Both the position numbers and the translations under genes were made by a program. Below the pieces are notes generated by a model. That model was not told the origin of the DNA. It made no database searches and saw only the letters and a list, made by a program, of their open reading frames with translations. A stretch of 64,000 bases of DNA from Cryptomeria japonica. Its lineage: Eukaryota; Streptophyta; Pinopsida; Cupressales; Cupressaceae. Below are positions 22,616-35,017 of this stretch, piece after piece. The stretch is taken from assembly GCF_030272615.1 (NCBI RefSeq), contig NC_081414.1:51493136-51557135 (forward strand), in the 5' to 3' direction. Position 1 is the stretch's first letter; every line of letters begins with the position of its first letter.

Positions 22616-23350
22616 CTGACAAAATTTTCCTGCAGGTCCGAATGTCCAAGAACTAAAATTTTCAAACTACTAACATGTCTATGTGAAGGATTGTTTTTTA
22701 AAAAATTTCATGCATTTCCTCACCTAGTTAATTAAGAGTTCTATTTTGGAAAGTAACACATCATATCTTGCTCATTTAGCTTAACTAAGGGGATAAATTG
22801 ACAACATGTAACTTGCATTTTGAGTGACTTCTTTAAAGTAGTTGCGCATAGATTTTAGAAGGCTAAAATAAACTTGTGTTTTCCATGCTTGATGAAGTAG
22901 TAGATAAGTATGCTCTCACCCTCATACGGTGATCATAAAACTAGACCTAATTTCTTTTATGTGTAACCTTTAGAGGGCCTGCCTTCCCTAGCTGCCTTGA
23001 GGGAGCCAGTGAGAGGGGAATGAACCAAAGTGGAAATAGGCTAATACCGAGTCCTTCCAATCCACTCTAAATAAATCATATTTGTGAAGAAAGTCACAAG
23101 CAACATGTGCTGATAAGTTCATACTGACACTATAATTCTCCATAAACCCTATGGAGCGTAACCTCTATAGGTTGGGAACCTTCTATATTTATAGAGCTGA
23201 AAGTGCCACATGTATGGCCACATGACCGGAAGCCTTTACTAAAAACCACTTGTAGTAGTTGCCAAAATCCTTCTAATTGTTGGCGCAGGAGGTCGGACCT
23301 CTGAAGCGGCTCACACACATACGGTTCTTAGTAGAGATATAAAGTTTGCC
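22616..23350 (+). other. F leader, no gene
   Basis: Non-coding, mostly AT-rich with a GC-richer patch at 22975-23045 that contains GGAGCCAGTG. The patch may be a structured RNA or packaging signal; this is a guess from composition. The last five bases, TTGCC, are the left target duplication of element D. Confidence 0.5.
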
Positions 23351-24136
23351 TATTGGCAAATGCACACTCCAATGAGAAATTATAGGTGATTGAATGTTTT
23401 GGCATTGATGGTAACCTTGCAATCATAGGACACTGGCAAGACAAAGATACCGACACAGGCACCGACAGACTCTACACTGGCACTCAGAACACTGATAGTG
23501 AAAGGAAGAATACTGACACCTTGGCCGACTTCAATTTTGTTTGAAATATATTTTGTAATTAATTGTAAAATCATTGTGAGCCGACATGGCGAGTTGTAAA
23601 TATGACTCATATATGTATGAGATCATTTTGTAATAGGAAATATGTGAAATAGGATGCAAGATAAGCAGACCTAATATGCAAAATATAGGTTAAGGATTTA
23701 TGTTGTAGCAGAGCTTAAACCGGTACTAAATCTGGCATAGCAGATGCTAATCTGAAGCAGTACAAGACATTGGATTAGTATAATCCATTTTTGTAAGTTA
23801 GTGTGACTTCTTTTGTAATTGAGCAGTGAGCTTTAGGCACTTGGCCTTCCTGCATGTGCAGGCCCCTATTGTAAAAGTAATATTCCCTTATTGGCCAGTA
23901 AGTGAATATTGTGGGTCACAAATCCCATCGAGGTTTTTCCCACACCGGGTTTCCTCATTAAAATACTATGTTATGGTGCGCTTCTCATGTGGTTACTGTT
24001 ATTCTTGTTTACTACATTATTTCTGGTTTACCGGTACACAATTTTAATATGTTTTTCATGTTTTAAGTCAAGTAAATTTATATACCGGTTAGATACTGAT
24101 TCACCCCCCCTCTCAGTATCTTTGGGAATCCTAACA
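23351..24136 (+). repeat. 5' LTR of element D
   Basis: 786 bp, ending GGGAATCCTAACA. The first bases are TATTGG instead of TGTTGG, so the terminal TG has mutated to TA. Many differences from the 3' LTR are CCGG/CTGG or CCGAC/CTGAC changes, as expected from loss of methylated cytosines. The U5 motif and C-tract (7) are near the end. Confidence 0.92.
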
Positions 24137-24138
24137 AT

Positions 24139-24150
24139 TGGTATCAAAGC
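24139..24150 (+). other. Primer binding site of element D
   Basis: TGGTATCAAAGC starts two bases after the LTR. It is the tRNA-iMet type with one change from TGGTATCAGAGC. Confidence 0.88.
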
Positions 24151-24206
24151 TTGGTCCTCTATTTTCAGAAGCCTAACAGCTTGGGAAGATCTTGTCACTA
24201 GTAGAG

Positions 24207-25280
24207 ATGGAAAACTTGAGAAAACAATTGGAAACAACTCTTGCAGACTATGATGCAGAAAAAGTAAAAAATATCAAACTTGAAGATGATCTAAAGGCTG
24301 CTCAGGATATTATTCAAGCACTTCAAGAGAATTTTACTATTGCAAGGAGCAGGAGGAGAGAGCTTTGTGAAAAAATACAGAATGAGGAAAATGAAAAGGA
24401 AACTCTTAATGATCTGGTAAACAAGCTAAGACAAGAAATCAGTACAACAAAGAATGAGATGCAGGATATGACTATGAGATTTTGTAAAGAAATTGAAGAC
24501 AGAAAGAAGAAAGAAGAAGACATGGTTAGAAGACTAAATGATGCTAGAAATGAAAACACAAGACTCAGTCATGAAAATGATATGTTGAAGACAGATCTTA
24601 TGCACACACAAAATGACAGAATTGAACTCATAAGACAGAAAGGAATCTTGGAGAGTGAACTGACTGCTGCAAATCAACACAAGGAGAAATTCAAGAAAAG
24701 TTCAGAAGAAATTAGTGACATGCCAAAGAATCAGAAACCTAATGGTGATACAAATGGCCTTGGCTTTAAAGTTGGTGAAAGCTCCGGTACTGCAAACAAT
24801 CATGATCATAACAAACCGGTAAGACAACCTACTGTTTACAAATTTAATGGCAAATGCTTTAACTATAACAAGTATGGTCATAGAGAAAATCAATGTAGAT
24901 ATAGAATTCATCAGAACACTAATACACCCACCGGTCAATGTTCTAAATGCAGCAAAGTTGGTCATAATTCAGAGAATTGCAGAATGCATGTAAGATGTTA
25001 TATTTGTGGAAGATTTGGACACTTATCTAATCAATGTAGGACACATATCGACATAGGATATGGGAAAGCTATTTAGAAGAATAATGTGACTTGTTATGCT
25101 TGTAACAAAATTGGACATATTGCAAAATTTTGTAGAAGTAAGGCATCACCGACAAATAACAAAGGTCCTAGTTTGAAAGGTAAAGAAAAGGTTGAAGAGG
25201 TAAAGCAAGAATTCTCAAAACAATGGATCAGAAAGTCAGATCTAAATGTTGATGGGAATACTCCTCTACCGATAGAATAG
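24207..25280 (+). pseudogene. ORF1 of element D: coiled-coil protein with four CCHC knuckles, one stop
   Basis: The first ATG after the primer site is at 24207 (MENLRKQLE). The frame runs 358 codons to TAG at 25278-25280 with a single internal TAG at 25074-25076. Residues 1 to about 170 form a near-continuous coiled coil. Zinc knuckles begin at about residues 217 (CFNYNKYGHRENQC, second Cys now Tyr), 245 (CSKCSKVGHNSENC), 264 (CYICGRFGHLSNQC) and 296 (CYACNKIGHIAKFC). The tail is Lys/Glu-rich. The knuckles indicate RNA binding and the position is that of gag. The usual copia gag domain is not visible, so this may be a strongly diverged Gag or an unrelated packaging protein. Confidence 0.82.
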
Positions 25281-25624
25281 ATTAACACTCCATCGACATG
25301 AGACTCTTCATCTAACTGAAGAAAAATGCTTTGGGGGCTTAGCAACAAAATGAAGAACTTGTTATTATTCCCTCGGTTGATGTTGAGAAGTTGAAATTGC
25401 TTCTATACTTGGAGATGAGTTAAGTTGTGACTTAACCGACAAGCATTAAATGTGGTAGTTGGCAAAAATAACATTATAAAGCATGTATTTTGGCTCCTTT
25501 TTCATTCATCAAGCATTCAAATCCTTGAGAGCGCAAAAATTCCTGAGCGAAGGCATTCTAAGTGAAGAAGTGAAGCAATCCATCAAATCATTCATCCCTA
25601 AGGCATATTGAGATATTTATAGCT
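25281..25624 (+). other. ORF1-ORF2 spacer of element D
   Basis: 344 non-coding bases with no recognisable promoter or ORF. Corresponding spacers occur in B and C. Confidence 0.6.
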
Positions 25625-28600
25625 ATGGAATCTTCATCCACTCCTGAATTTATTGCAAACCCTACTATTGTTGAGGTTATTAAGTGCCCTACACCTATTT
25701 TCAAATTGGTTCCCGAAATTGCAAAGAAAGATGATAGCATAGGTGCATTTTCTCAAATCCCTAAAGGAGTAGTATATGCTGAAGACCCTATGATGTATAT
25801 ACATTGTCATATTGATGAATTAGGTGATGATGAGATTAAGAACATGTTTAAAACTATGATTTGTGATGAATCTGGAAATGTCAAACCTGAACATAAGATA
25901 GTAGAAACCCTAGGTTTCACTGAAATTCTTAGTATCCTAGATTTTCCCAAGGATATCATAAGGATTGTGTTAAGTAGAGTACATGGTGAATTTTTTTGGT
26001 TAGACTCTTTTCATAAAATCATAAAAGAAGCAGTAAAAGTTGTAACAGGGTTACCCTCCACTGGTAACAGACCAGACAAAACAAAGGTCTCAAATGACAC
26101 AGTGATAAACCTAACTGGTGCAACATTTGATAAAAGATCTCCAAGGGTAAACGATGTGAATGATATAAATATCAAATTTATCAGTATGATCTTAGGTTAT
26201 AAGGCTACACATGTAAATAGGTTAAACTCAGTTTCTAGCCTATGTATTAAGAGTGCCTATGATATGGTCAATGATAATGCAAGAATATATATATGTGAAT
26301 GGCTTAAAGATGAGCTGATAGACAATTTGGGAAAGATTAAAGGAGATAAGAAAGGAACATTTAGATTCAGAAACTTACTTGTTTGTCTGATGCTGTACAT
26401 AACCAAACAAGTACCCGGTATTGGTGCAAGAGATTTTGGATTTGACATACTCGTAGGAAAACAACTGTTAGATCTATTGAACAATATGGGAGAGAATAGG
26501 GAGAAAAACTTAAATGAGCATTTTCAAGCATTGAAGGCTCGAATGAAGACTAGAGTAAGACTATCACAAGCTATTGTGGATAAGTATCAAAAGGAAATCT
26601 GTTTTGTGATCAAGAAAGATGAAATTTGGATGGAGGCAGTTATCCCTAGAACCATCTGGGTAACTGAAATGGGCTATGAAACAAATGACAACATCATAGA
26701 AACTTATTCAAAAGCCCTCCTAGAAGCTCCAAAGGAACCAGAAGAGAAAGTGTTTAGTAGTGCTGAAACAAATGAAAGCACAATTCAATCAAGGAAAAGG
26801 GTTAAGAAAGTTGAAGCAACTATAAGAAAAGGAACCCGACAGGCAAAGGCAATCAAGGAAGATGTTTTGAGACAAACTGGTATAAGTGAAAGTGAGTTGG
26901 AAGCACCTCAACCGGAAACTCATCTTTCACCAGTTGGAACTTCTTCTGAGAGTGATATACCTATTGTATTTAAAAGGGTTGAAAGGAAAAGAAAACCCTC
27001 ATTGGTACCTTCTCCTACACCAAAAAGGACAAGATAGAAGCAACAGGTAGTAAGGCCTCCGACAAAGAAAATGACTCCTAAGAAGAAGAAGAAGGAGAAA
27101 CAAACTATTGCTCCTCTAGACAAACTTCTTAGCAAAATTACAAATGATGGTAAGCTAAAGAACATCAATAAAATGTACAATAGACTATCAGCTGATGATA
27201 AGGAAATCATAGAAAACAGTGTAATTCTACACTTAGATATATACAAGAAATTTTTGATGCAAATTGTTGATGAAATTCCAAATGACTTGTATAGGAGATT
27301 AAAAGCTAGAAGATTAGCCATTGTTGAACTAGATAAAAAGATTAAGATTGAAAAACTACTGGTAGTGCATCAAGTTAGCTCACCCGATGAAATAGACAAA
27401 TTAATCAGTGAGGCTAACCGGACAATATTTTCTACTGCTCACTAGCATATAGCACTAATGGCTGACAAAGTAACTGAAGGATCTGAGGAAACAACATATG
27501 GATGGGATATATTCTTTGTGGAAAAAGAAAAAGAGGAAGAATTACTTAGGCCAAAAACTATCAAAGTATATCAAAATGACAGAGATAAGGGGAAAGGTAA
27601 GGTAGGTGGACCACCAAGTCTGAAAATAACTGACAATATGTCCCCACCTCTTTCAGATACTCTACCGGTAGACACTACTGAAAATCAACCGGCCACTAAG
27701 AGTATGGAGACTCTGGTAGAAGATGCAAACCCTAAATCAGAAATTTTGTACACAATAAATGTAGACACTCAGAAAGTTAATGTTGTGGTTGACAGAGAAA
27801 CCACTGAGGACAAAGTGAAAAATGTGACTACTGAGTCACAGACTGCAGAGGTTGAGATGAACACAAAAAAAATAGCATATACAGAGCAACCAACAGAGGA
27901 TACCACTGAGAAACCAGTATAAACAATAGATAAACCATTTGAAGAACCGGCTAAAGAGAGTTCAGAGGTACAAACTGAGATTACATCTAAGAAACTAACA
28001 GTTAAAAGATTAGAGAAACCCTCTGAGACACAGATAGAGAAACCAAAACCAGAACAGGTTGAAGCACAGGATCAGACAGACATCTAGTGCCACCGGCATA
28101 AACTGAAAGGCATAAACCTTTGTTTGTAGAAATGCAAACACAAACAGACCTACCAGAGGTCGAATCAACTATTGTAAAGACTATTGGACAAACACCTGGT
28201 ACAACTATGGTAGAATTCAGATGTACTAATGTAACAGAGGTCCTGTTAGATTCAATAAAGAAGATCATGGAATGCAATGCACAAGCCTATAAGGCTATTA
28301 ATGATACAATACCAATTCTTAAATTGATAGCACCAAAGTGCAGTGTTGAGAATAAAGATTCTTCAGGTCAACTAGACACGTTGTCTAAGTTCATCACCGG
28401 TAACTTACTGACTATTGATCAAATAAATGAGGATACATTTAAGGAAAGACTAATAAAAGAAAAAGAGAAATTCTTTGAGGATATTGTAAACAAGAACAAG
28501 GAAGAAATGGGCACCCTTTTACCAGAACTTGGAGAAATAATCTATGACTTCAAGAAACTGTACAGGGATACTTGCAAAACAAATGTCCTAACAGAGGATC

Positions 28601-29022
28601 TTGACAAGGAGATTAGCAAAGCACAAGATAAGATAAATAATATTGCTGACAATTTGATTGGAACATCAGATTCATTTTTGGAGTTAGAGAAGAAGATTAC
28701 AGAACAGGAAGAGAAAATCAAGAAATAGGAAAATGACAAACAGGGAATAAAGGATAAGGTAAATGACTTAAAATGCAGACTTAGTCCAAGACTAGAGTAT
28801 CTTATTTCCTTGAGAAAAGAAATATCTAAAGCTCTGGTTCCCGAACTGAAGACATCAGAAGAGAAAATGCACATACTCACCGGTACAGTGCAGAGAACAC
28901 AAGAGGTAATACAAGATAGAAAAACTTTCAGCAATGGTATAAACTTAGTTTTGACAGATATCTTTCAGATTGTAACCCACCTGTTACAAGAATCTAGGCA
29001 GGACTCCACTGACAGCGAATGA
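25625..29022 (+). pseudogene. ORF2 of element D: about 1,130-codon protein of unknown family, broken
   Basis: The start is ATG 25625 (MESSSTPEF), preceded by stops. The first 470 codons are open. Then come TAG at 27035 and 27443 and TAA at 27920, one single-base frameshift near 28086, TAG at 28726 and the terminal TGA at 29020-29022. Copy A reads through at these points, so the parent ORF was continuous. Regions: a globular N-terminal domain (residues 1-390; SQIPKGVVYAEDPMMYIHC, KFISMILGYKA, FRFRNLLVCLMLYITKQVPG, WMEAVIPRTIWVTEMGYE); a basic Pro/Arg linker ending PSPTPKRTR; a helical domain (27071-27445); an acidic Thr/Glu/Pro region; and a C-terminal coiled coil (28230-29000). I see no catalytic motif and no match to pol. 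It could be a captured host gene or a second structural protein. Confidence 0.8.
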
Positions 29023-29205
29023 CAACCTTTGTCATTGAAGTCAAATGGGGAGTAGTGGGATGAGAAAAATGATCAGAAGAAAGGACATCATCTGCTCAAG
29101 GGGAGCATACATTTTTTAGCATACAGTTTTGGTAAGACAATTTTGGCAGACTATTTTTGGATATCATTTTGGACACCTTTTGATTTTTCTCATGAGTGTT
29201 GCCAT

Positions 29206-29224
29206 CAATGCCAAAGGGGGAGAT
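29206..29224 (+). other. Polypurine tract of element D
   Basis: CAATGCCAAAGGGGGAGAT directly precedes the 3' LTR start TGTTGG. The bases from 29023 to here are non-coding and contain a second purine-rich run (AAATGGGGAGTAGTGGGATG, about 29044), also seen in A. Confidence 0.88.
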
Positions 29225-30011
29225 TGTTGGAAAATGCACACTCCAATGAGAAATTATAGGTGATTGAATGTTTTATCATTGATGGAAACCTTGCAATCAT
29301 AGGACACCGGCAAGATAAAGATACCGGCACCAGCACCCATAGACTCTACATCGGCACTCAGAACACCGATAGTGAAAGGAAGAATACCGACACCTTGGCC
29401 GACTTCAATTTTGTTTGAAATGTATTTTGTAATTAATTGTAAAATCATTGTAAGCCGACATGGTGAGTTGTAAATATGACTCATATATGTATGAGATCAT
29501 TTTGTAATAGGAAATATGTGAAATAGGATGCGAGATAAGATGACCTAATATGTGAAATATTGGTTAAGGATTTATGTTGTAGTAGAGCTTAAACCGGTAC
29601 TAAATTTGGCATAGCAGATGCTAATCTGAAGCAGTACAAGACATTGGATTAGTATAATCCATTTTTGTAAGTCAGTGTAACTTCTTTTGTAATTGAGCAG
29701 TGAGCTTTAAGCACTTGGCCTTCCTGCATGTGCAGGCCCCTATTGTAAGAGTAATATTCCCTTATTAGCCAGTAAGCGAATATTGTGGGTCACAAATCCC
29801 ACCGAGGTTTTTGCCACATCGGGTTTCCTCGTTAAAATACTGTGTTATGGTGTGCTTCTCATGTGGTTAATGTTATTCTTGTTTACTGCATTATTTATGG
29901 TTTACCGATACACAGTTTTAATATGTTTTTCAATTTTTAAGTCAAGTAAATTTATATATCAGTTAGATACTGATTCACCCCCCCCTCTCAGTATCTTTGG
30001 GAATCCTAACA
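29225..30011 (+). repeat. 3' LTR of element D
   Basis: 787 bp with TGTTGG...CCTAACA ends, followed by the target duplication TTGCC. It pairs with 23351-24136. The C-tract is 8 here and 7 in the 5' LTR. Confidence 0.93.
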
Positions 30012-31120
30012 TTGCCATGGGGAGTTTTCATGGAAACTAGTGCTTGGCTTCCCCAGAGAAGTGAGTGCCGAGGGTGGAGCCAGTGGGGTCAAGCATCTAA
30101 ATATCCGCTTTGAATAGCGTAGCCTCGGGGGAAACCCCATGTGAGATTCAACAGTTATTGTCTCAGCCTGCCATAAGATTTGTACTTGCTTGTGCATTTT
30201 TTTTTTCAAACATTGTGTCTTCTATGTCTATAACATGCTCATAATGGTAAAAAATTGAAGAAATTCATCATCTAAAAATGAGCAAAAATCCAACAACTTT
30301 ATGAAATTTTTGAAAAGAATCCTTGAAACATAGTCAAAATAGCGCTTTCAAGCAACAAAATAGCGCTTTTATCCCATAAGTTAGCACTTTTTACCAAAAA
30401 AGTTAGCACAAAGGCTTTTTCACATCTGAAACAAAGCATATCAAAACAAAATTTCAAAGTCAATATCAAAACACTTCTTGAGTAGATTTGTCTTTAAACT
30501 ATCACACATTTTCAAACTAGTTCAATAACTGGGTCACCAATCCAATAGGTTATTTCCAGAAGGTTTCCATAAGCATAAAATATTAAGCAAGCTATTGATT
30601 CAAACATCTTAAGTGCAAGAATAAACATCATTGTCATTTTCTCATAAGTATATATCAAATCCTCTATCATGAAACTTGATCAATCCACCTTGTGTTCATT
30701 ATCTTGGATATATCTTTCCTATTTTGAACCTAGGTTATATCAAAAAATCAGAATTGTACTCACATTGGAATCAAACAAACTTGTAAACTATCATATGCTT
30801 ATATGACTTTTAAGTATCACCTTAAAAAAAGAAAACCTAGTTATAAATCTACTCAGAAAAGGATAAGATTCTTGTATATCAATCGTAAGATCTTATTAAG
30901 ACATAGGCCATTCCTACACCATTTTCATCTTTATTTATGTGGCTGCGGGAAAAAAATTGACGGAGAAATTTTGCAAGGATGTGCTTTTCAACAAAGAGAG
31001 GCTATATCACAACGAACAAACAATAGTGGTAAAATTGACAAAGCATACCTTCCTAAACCAATAATCACCTATTGAGTTGTCTTTAGAAAACTTCAAAATT
31101 TTTGAAACAATCACATGCTA
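30012..31120 (+). other. F leader continued, no gene
   Basis: It begins with a GC-richer patch (30040-30150) that repeats GGAGCCAGTG from the patch at 23002. At about 30340-30420 it contains further units of the GTTAGCGCTTTTGT array. The rest is AT-rich and non-coding. Confidence 0.5.
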
Positions 31121-31202
31121 GTTTGGAATAGAGCTCAATACGAACAACTTAGAAAACAACAAAAATAAACGGAAGAAGAAGATAATTCAATGTTCCAAAC
31201 TT

Positions 31203-33408
31203 TTGGGTATACAACTGTTGATGAAGAAGCAGTTCAATAACACCATTAGAGACCTTGAGAAAGATTTCAATTTTGATAGACTAATGAAAAAATTTCTAGC
31301 AAAGCAAAAAGAAAAATATCTTTTGATGTTGGCAAAATCAGGAGCTAAATTGCCACAAGACTTTAACATAGAAGGCTTGAAACAAGATGCAGAGACAAGT
31401 AATACTCAAAACACAGATGATCCAAATAATAAAGATATAAACAAAGAAAGCCATGAAGAAACAAGAAAAGAACATGATGACACAAGAAGAGAACGTAGTG
31501 ATAGAAGAACTTATGAAGAGACAAGGAGAAACCAGATGGATAATCCGTTGTTAAATCTCACTCAACAAATGCAAACTATACAACAACAGATACACAATAT
31601 GCAAAATGGAACAAGCTCCAAGAAGTATTCATTGGAAGATATTTGCCCATATCCTTTTGATAAAAGTTTGAATATGATACCATTTCCACAACATTACGAG
31701 ATCCCTAAATATGAAAAATACAATGGAAAATCTCATCCTCAGGATCACATTAGGGAGTTTTGTACTATGAGTATGGAATTTGCAGACGATGAAACTTACC
31801 TGATGCGTGTTTTCCCTAGGAGTTTAAATGGACAATCAATGGAATTGTTTTCAAGATTACCATCTGGAATCAAATCTTTTGTAGAACTCGTGAATAGGTT
31901 TATTTCACAATACTCCTACAATGTAAGGAATGAGATAACAATGCTGGATTTATGCAATGTTAAACAAAAGAATGGTGAATCTTTTATGATCTTCTTGTAG
32001 CGATGGAAACAAATGTTTAATAGGTATCCAAGAGATGTACCTGATCAAGAAAAGATGGACATATTCATTAATAATCTTATCAGTGAAATGAGTTATTGAC
32101 TAAAAATACAATGTCCTCCCTCTTTCACCAAGATGATTGAGAATGGTCTGAAAATAGAAGACACAATGGTAAAGAAAGGAGAGCTAAAACTTTACAATAA
32201 TCCTTACAACAACAACAAAAATCACAACAACAACAACAAACCCAACTTCTGGTCAAAGAATAGGAATGTCATCACCGGAGGAAATGATGACATTAATGCT
32301 ACAAAACAACAACCAATCTTTAATCTATGGAGTCAAAACCTAAGAAATAACAATCAAGAAAAAAATAAATCCAACTCTTTCTTCTCCATTCCTCGTAGGA
32401 AATTTACAAACATTGGAGAACCCTTGGAATCAACTTTGAAAACTCTTCTCATGAACAAACTGATTATTTTACCAGAAGCAAGAAGTTATGAACCACAAGT
32501 CAAACCAAATTGGTGGAACGACAATCATTTTTGCAATTACCATCGGAATAAAGGACACCAGACTAATGATTTTCAGTGATTGAAACACCTTATCCAAGAT
32601 TTAATCGATAATGGAACTATCACAGTGGATAGCCATAAGACAAATGAATCACACCTAGCCTTCAAAACTTTGCTTCCTAACTATGAAAAAGGTGAACAAT
32701 CCGAATTAAAAGATGACAAAGGAAAAGCCAAAGTGAACTACACTCATACATATGATGATGTGGTAAATGCCATCATCGTTAAGGATAACACACCTTCAGA
32801 ATGAATCAATGTCATTACGAGAAGCAAAGAGAAGGTCACATTTTCGGGTATAACAAATAAATCAACCTCCACTTCACGACAATATAACTTAGAGGAGCAA
32901 TTACAAAGAATACTTGCTCAAATATCAATTTTAGAAATTATCAAAGTTTCACCTATGCATAAGGAAATTTTTAAAAAATCTCTAACGGAAACAACATTTT
33001 CAAAAGACTTGGATGTAGATCAGTTCCAAAATATGGTGGGGCACCTTATAGCCCGTCATTGCTTATCATTTTCTGACAATGATGACGCATCCTTGCAACA
33101 TCCTCACAATGCTCCCTTACATGTTGAAGTCACCATTAATAAAACTCATGTCAAAAACATACTCATAGATGGTGGAGTTGGCTTAAACCGTTGTGCATTA
33201 TGTTTAATAAAGGCTTTGGGATATTCAAAAAATGCAGTAGATCCAAAGAAGAAAATAACCATTAAGGCTTATGATGAAGAGGAGCATTCTTCTAAAGGAA
33301 CTGTGGTGTTACCAATCAAAATAGGACATGTGGAAATGAATAAATTATGTCAGGATTTAGATTTGAATCTCTCTTATAAAATTCTTCTGGGAAGTCCATG
33401 GATTCTGA
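31203..33408 (+). pseudogene. gag: F gag and protease region (gypsy type), broken by stops
   Basis: One frame from 31203 to 33408 with four stops (31998 TAG, near 32097 TGA, 32577 TGA, 32802 TGA) and no frameshift. A frame upstream (about 31115-31230, NRAQYEQLRKQQK) appears to be the shifted N-terminus. The Retrotrans-gag-like core lies at 31660-32100 (HPQDHIREFCTMSMEFADDE, FNRYPRDVPDQEKM). A knuckle relic FCNYHRNKGHQTNDF at about 32530 has lost its last Cys. An Asn-rich linker precedes it. The aspartic protease is at about 33110-33408: NILIDGGVGLNRC, with Gly in place of the usual Ser/Thr of DSG/DTG, and LLGSPWILM as the C-terminal flap strand. Element G cuts the gene at 33409. Confidence 0.82.
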
Positions 33409-35017
33409 TGTAGAGATTCTTGGAGTAGATCCTAATCACCTAGTTGTCTTTGTTGTTCTCACCAACCCTGTAACTCCTCAAGCCCATCCAATGGTACTTG
33501 GTAAGGGTTATTCTAGTTATAACTTCAAGGCCTAATCCACTTTGGCTTTCCTTCAAGTTATAGCCACTGATCTTTAACAATCAACCTTCCTATTGAGGAT
33601 TCCACCTCAATCTCTAACACCACTCCCAAGTGCCCCAACAACCTTTGCAAGGATCTTAACTCTCAAACTTGTTCCATGAGGGTAACATAGATTGAGATAG
33701 TGTTTTCGATGTATGCTAATGGTTTGGGCACCTTTTAACCCTTCACCAAGCCTTCCCAAGGTCACCTTGCCTATATCGGCTCCAAATAGGCCTAATTCAA
33801 TTAGCCCTCCTAATACGGTTTTTAGGGCTTGGTTTTAAATATTCCCACACAAGACCATAAATAAATTACATATTTGAGTACCCTTTTCCAATTTACAAAC
33901 AATATTCCAAAATGGCATCTGGGTTCTCCGTACATATGGGGTATCCAAAATTGTCCTATTTTCAAGGGTTTTAGGCCTACCCGGGTGACTTGAAAAGATG
34001 GATTTGGAAAGATTCACCAGTCAAAACCTCTGCAAAATAAAATCAAGGATTATTTTATGGAATTCAAACAGGTCTCCAATCAGGTTCTAATTTTGTCTCA
34101 ATCAATCCATATGTGCTCAGAAAATGCACAACTCTTGTTGTCCTAGTCTCACCAACTCCTAGCTGTGAGCCTAGGGTATCATTGTACAATCACCACAAAG
34201 GACTAAAAAAACACAAAACCTACTCTAAACATATTTAAAGACCCTAACTTAGCATTCCACATTATTTCAACCGGTGGCATCAGTGGATGCTCAGGCTAGA
34301 GCCATTTCTTGCTTAAACCCTAGCTTTCAAGGGTTTTACACCTAGTCACAGAGAATGGATTGAATCTTTGCAACTAGACACAATAAAAGTTGTGAATATA
34401 CCTTTTTGGAAATTAGACTCACCAATCTTTCATTCCCTGCAATTAGATTCTTATGACAAATCCGCACTGGACCGTACAATGCCACAAAAACAAAGAAAAC
34501 AATAAAAAACGGTGTCAAACAAGGTTTTCCTTACAATCAAAACTTGGTTTTCATTCCAAGATCCTCCAACCCATATAATGAAGTTGTTTTTGGATTTAAA
34601 CAACCTGATTTAGTTGGTTGAACCAACTTCTTCACTGCTAATCAACAAAAATGTAACTTTTTCCAAAATTGCAAATGTTGCTTAGCAACTTTACATTTTT
34701 TTTCATCCTGAGAATGCAACTTTGCACTCAAGTGTACTACAAGGCTCCAAAGGCCATCTATGCACTCTAGGAGAGATAAAAACAATACATTGCACTCTAT
34801 TACATAATGACCCTGATCTAGAGTAGTTCACCTATGGACAACATCAACATTACATCTTCAAGGATATTAACATCCTGAACACAACAAAAGCTTGGACAAC
34901 TCAACCATGACTTCATGGAGTATCAAATGGTTGGTCCACTTATTACAACATAAAATACAACATAGAAGACTTAAAATAAACCATAATTTTGAATGGAGTG
35001 ATAGGTGCCCTGCACCA
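33409..35017 (-). repeat. 3' LTR of element G
   Basis: 1,609 bp. On the minus strand it starts TGGTGCAGGGCACC right after the purine tract GGGAGTA and ends GAATCTCTACA. The part 33409-34510 is repeated at 39882-40983. Confidence 0.82.

Larger units (their letters stand above)
23351..30011 (+). mobile_element. Element D: complete pol-less LTR retrotransposon in the F leader
   Basis: The element is 6,661 bp with LTRs 23351-24136 and 29225-30011 and an exact target duplication TTGCC (23346-23350, 30012-30016). Order: 5' LTR, tRNA-iMet primer site, ORF1 (24207-25280), spacer, ORF2 (25625-29022), polypurine tract, 3' LTR. The whole interior is accounted for by the two ORFs. There is no protease, integrase, reverse transcriptase or RNase H, so movement would depend on enzymes from another element. 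It is the reference copy for reading A, B and C. Confidence 0.92.

Noticed and set aside
30803-31075. Small ORF before F gag
   Set aside because: No motif; it lies in the leader and out of context with the gag N-terminus that begins near 31115.
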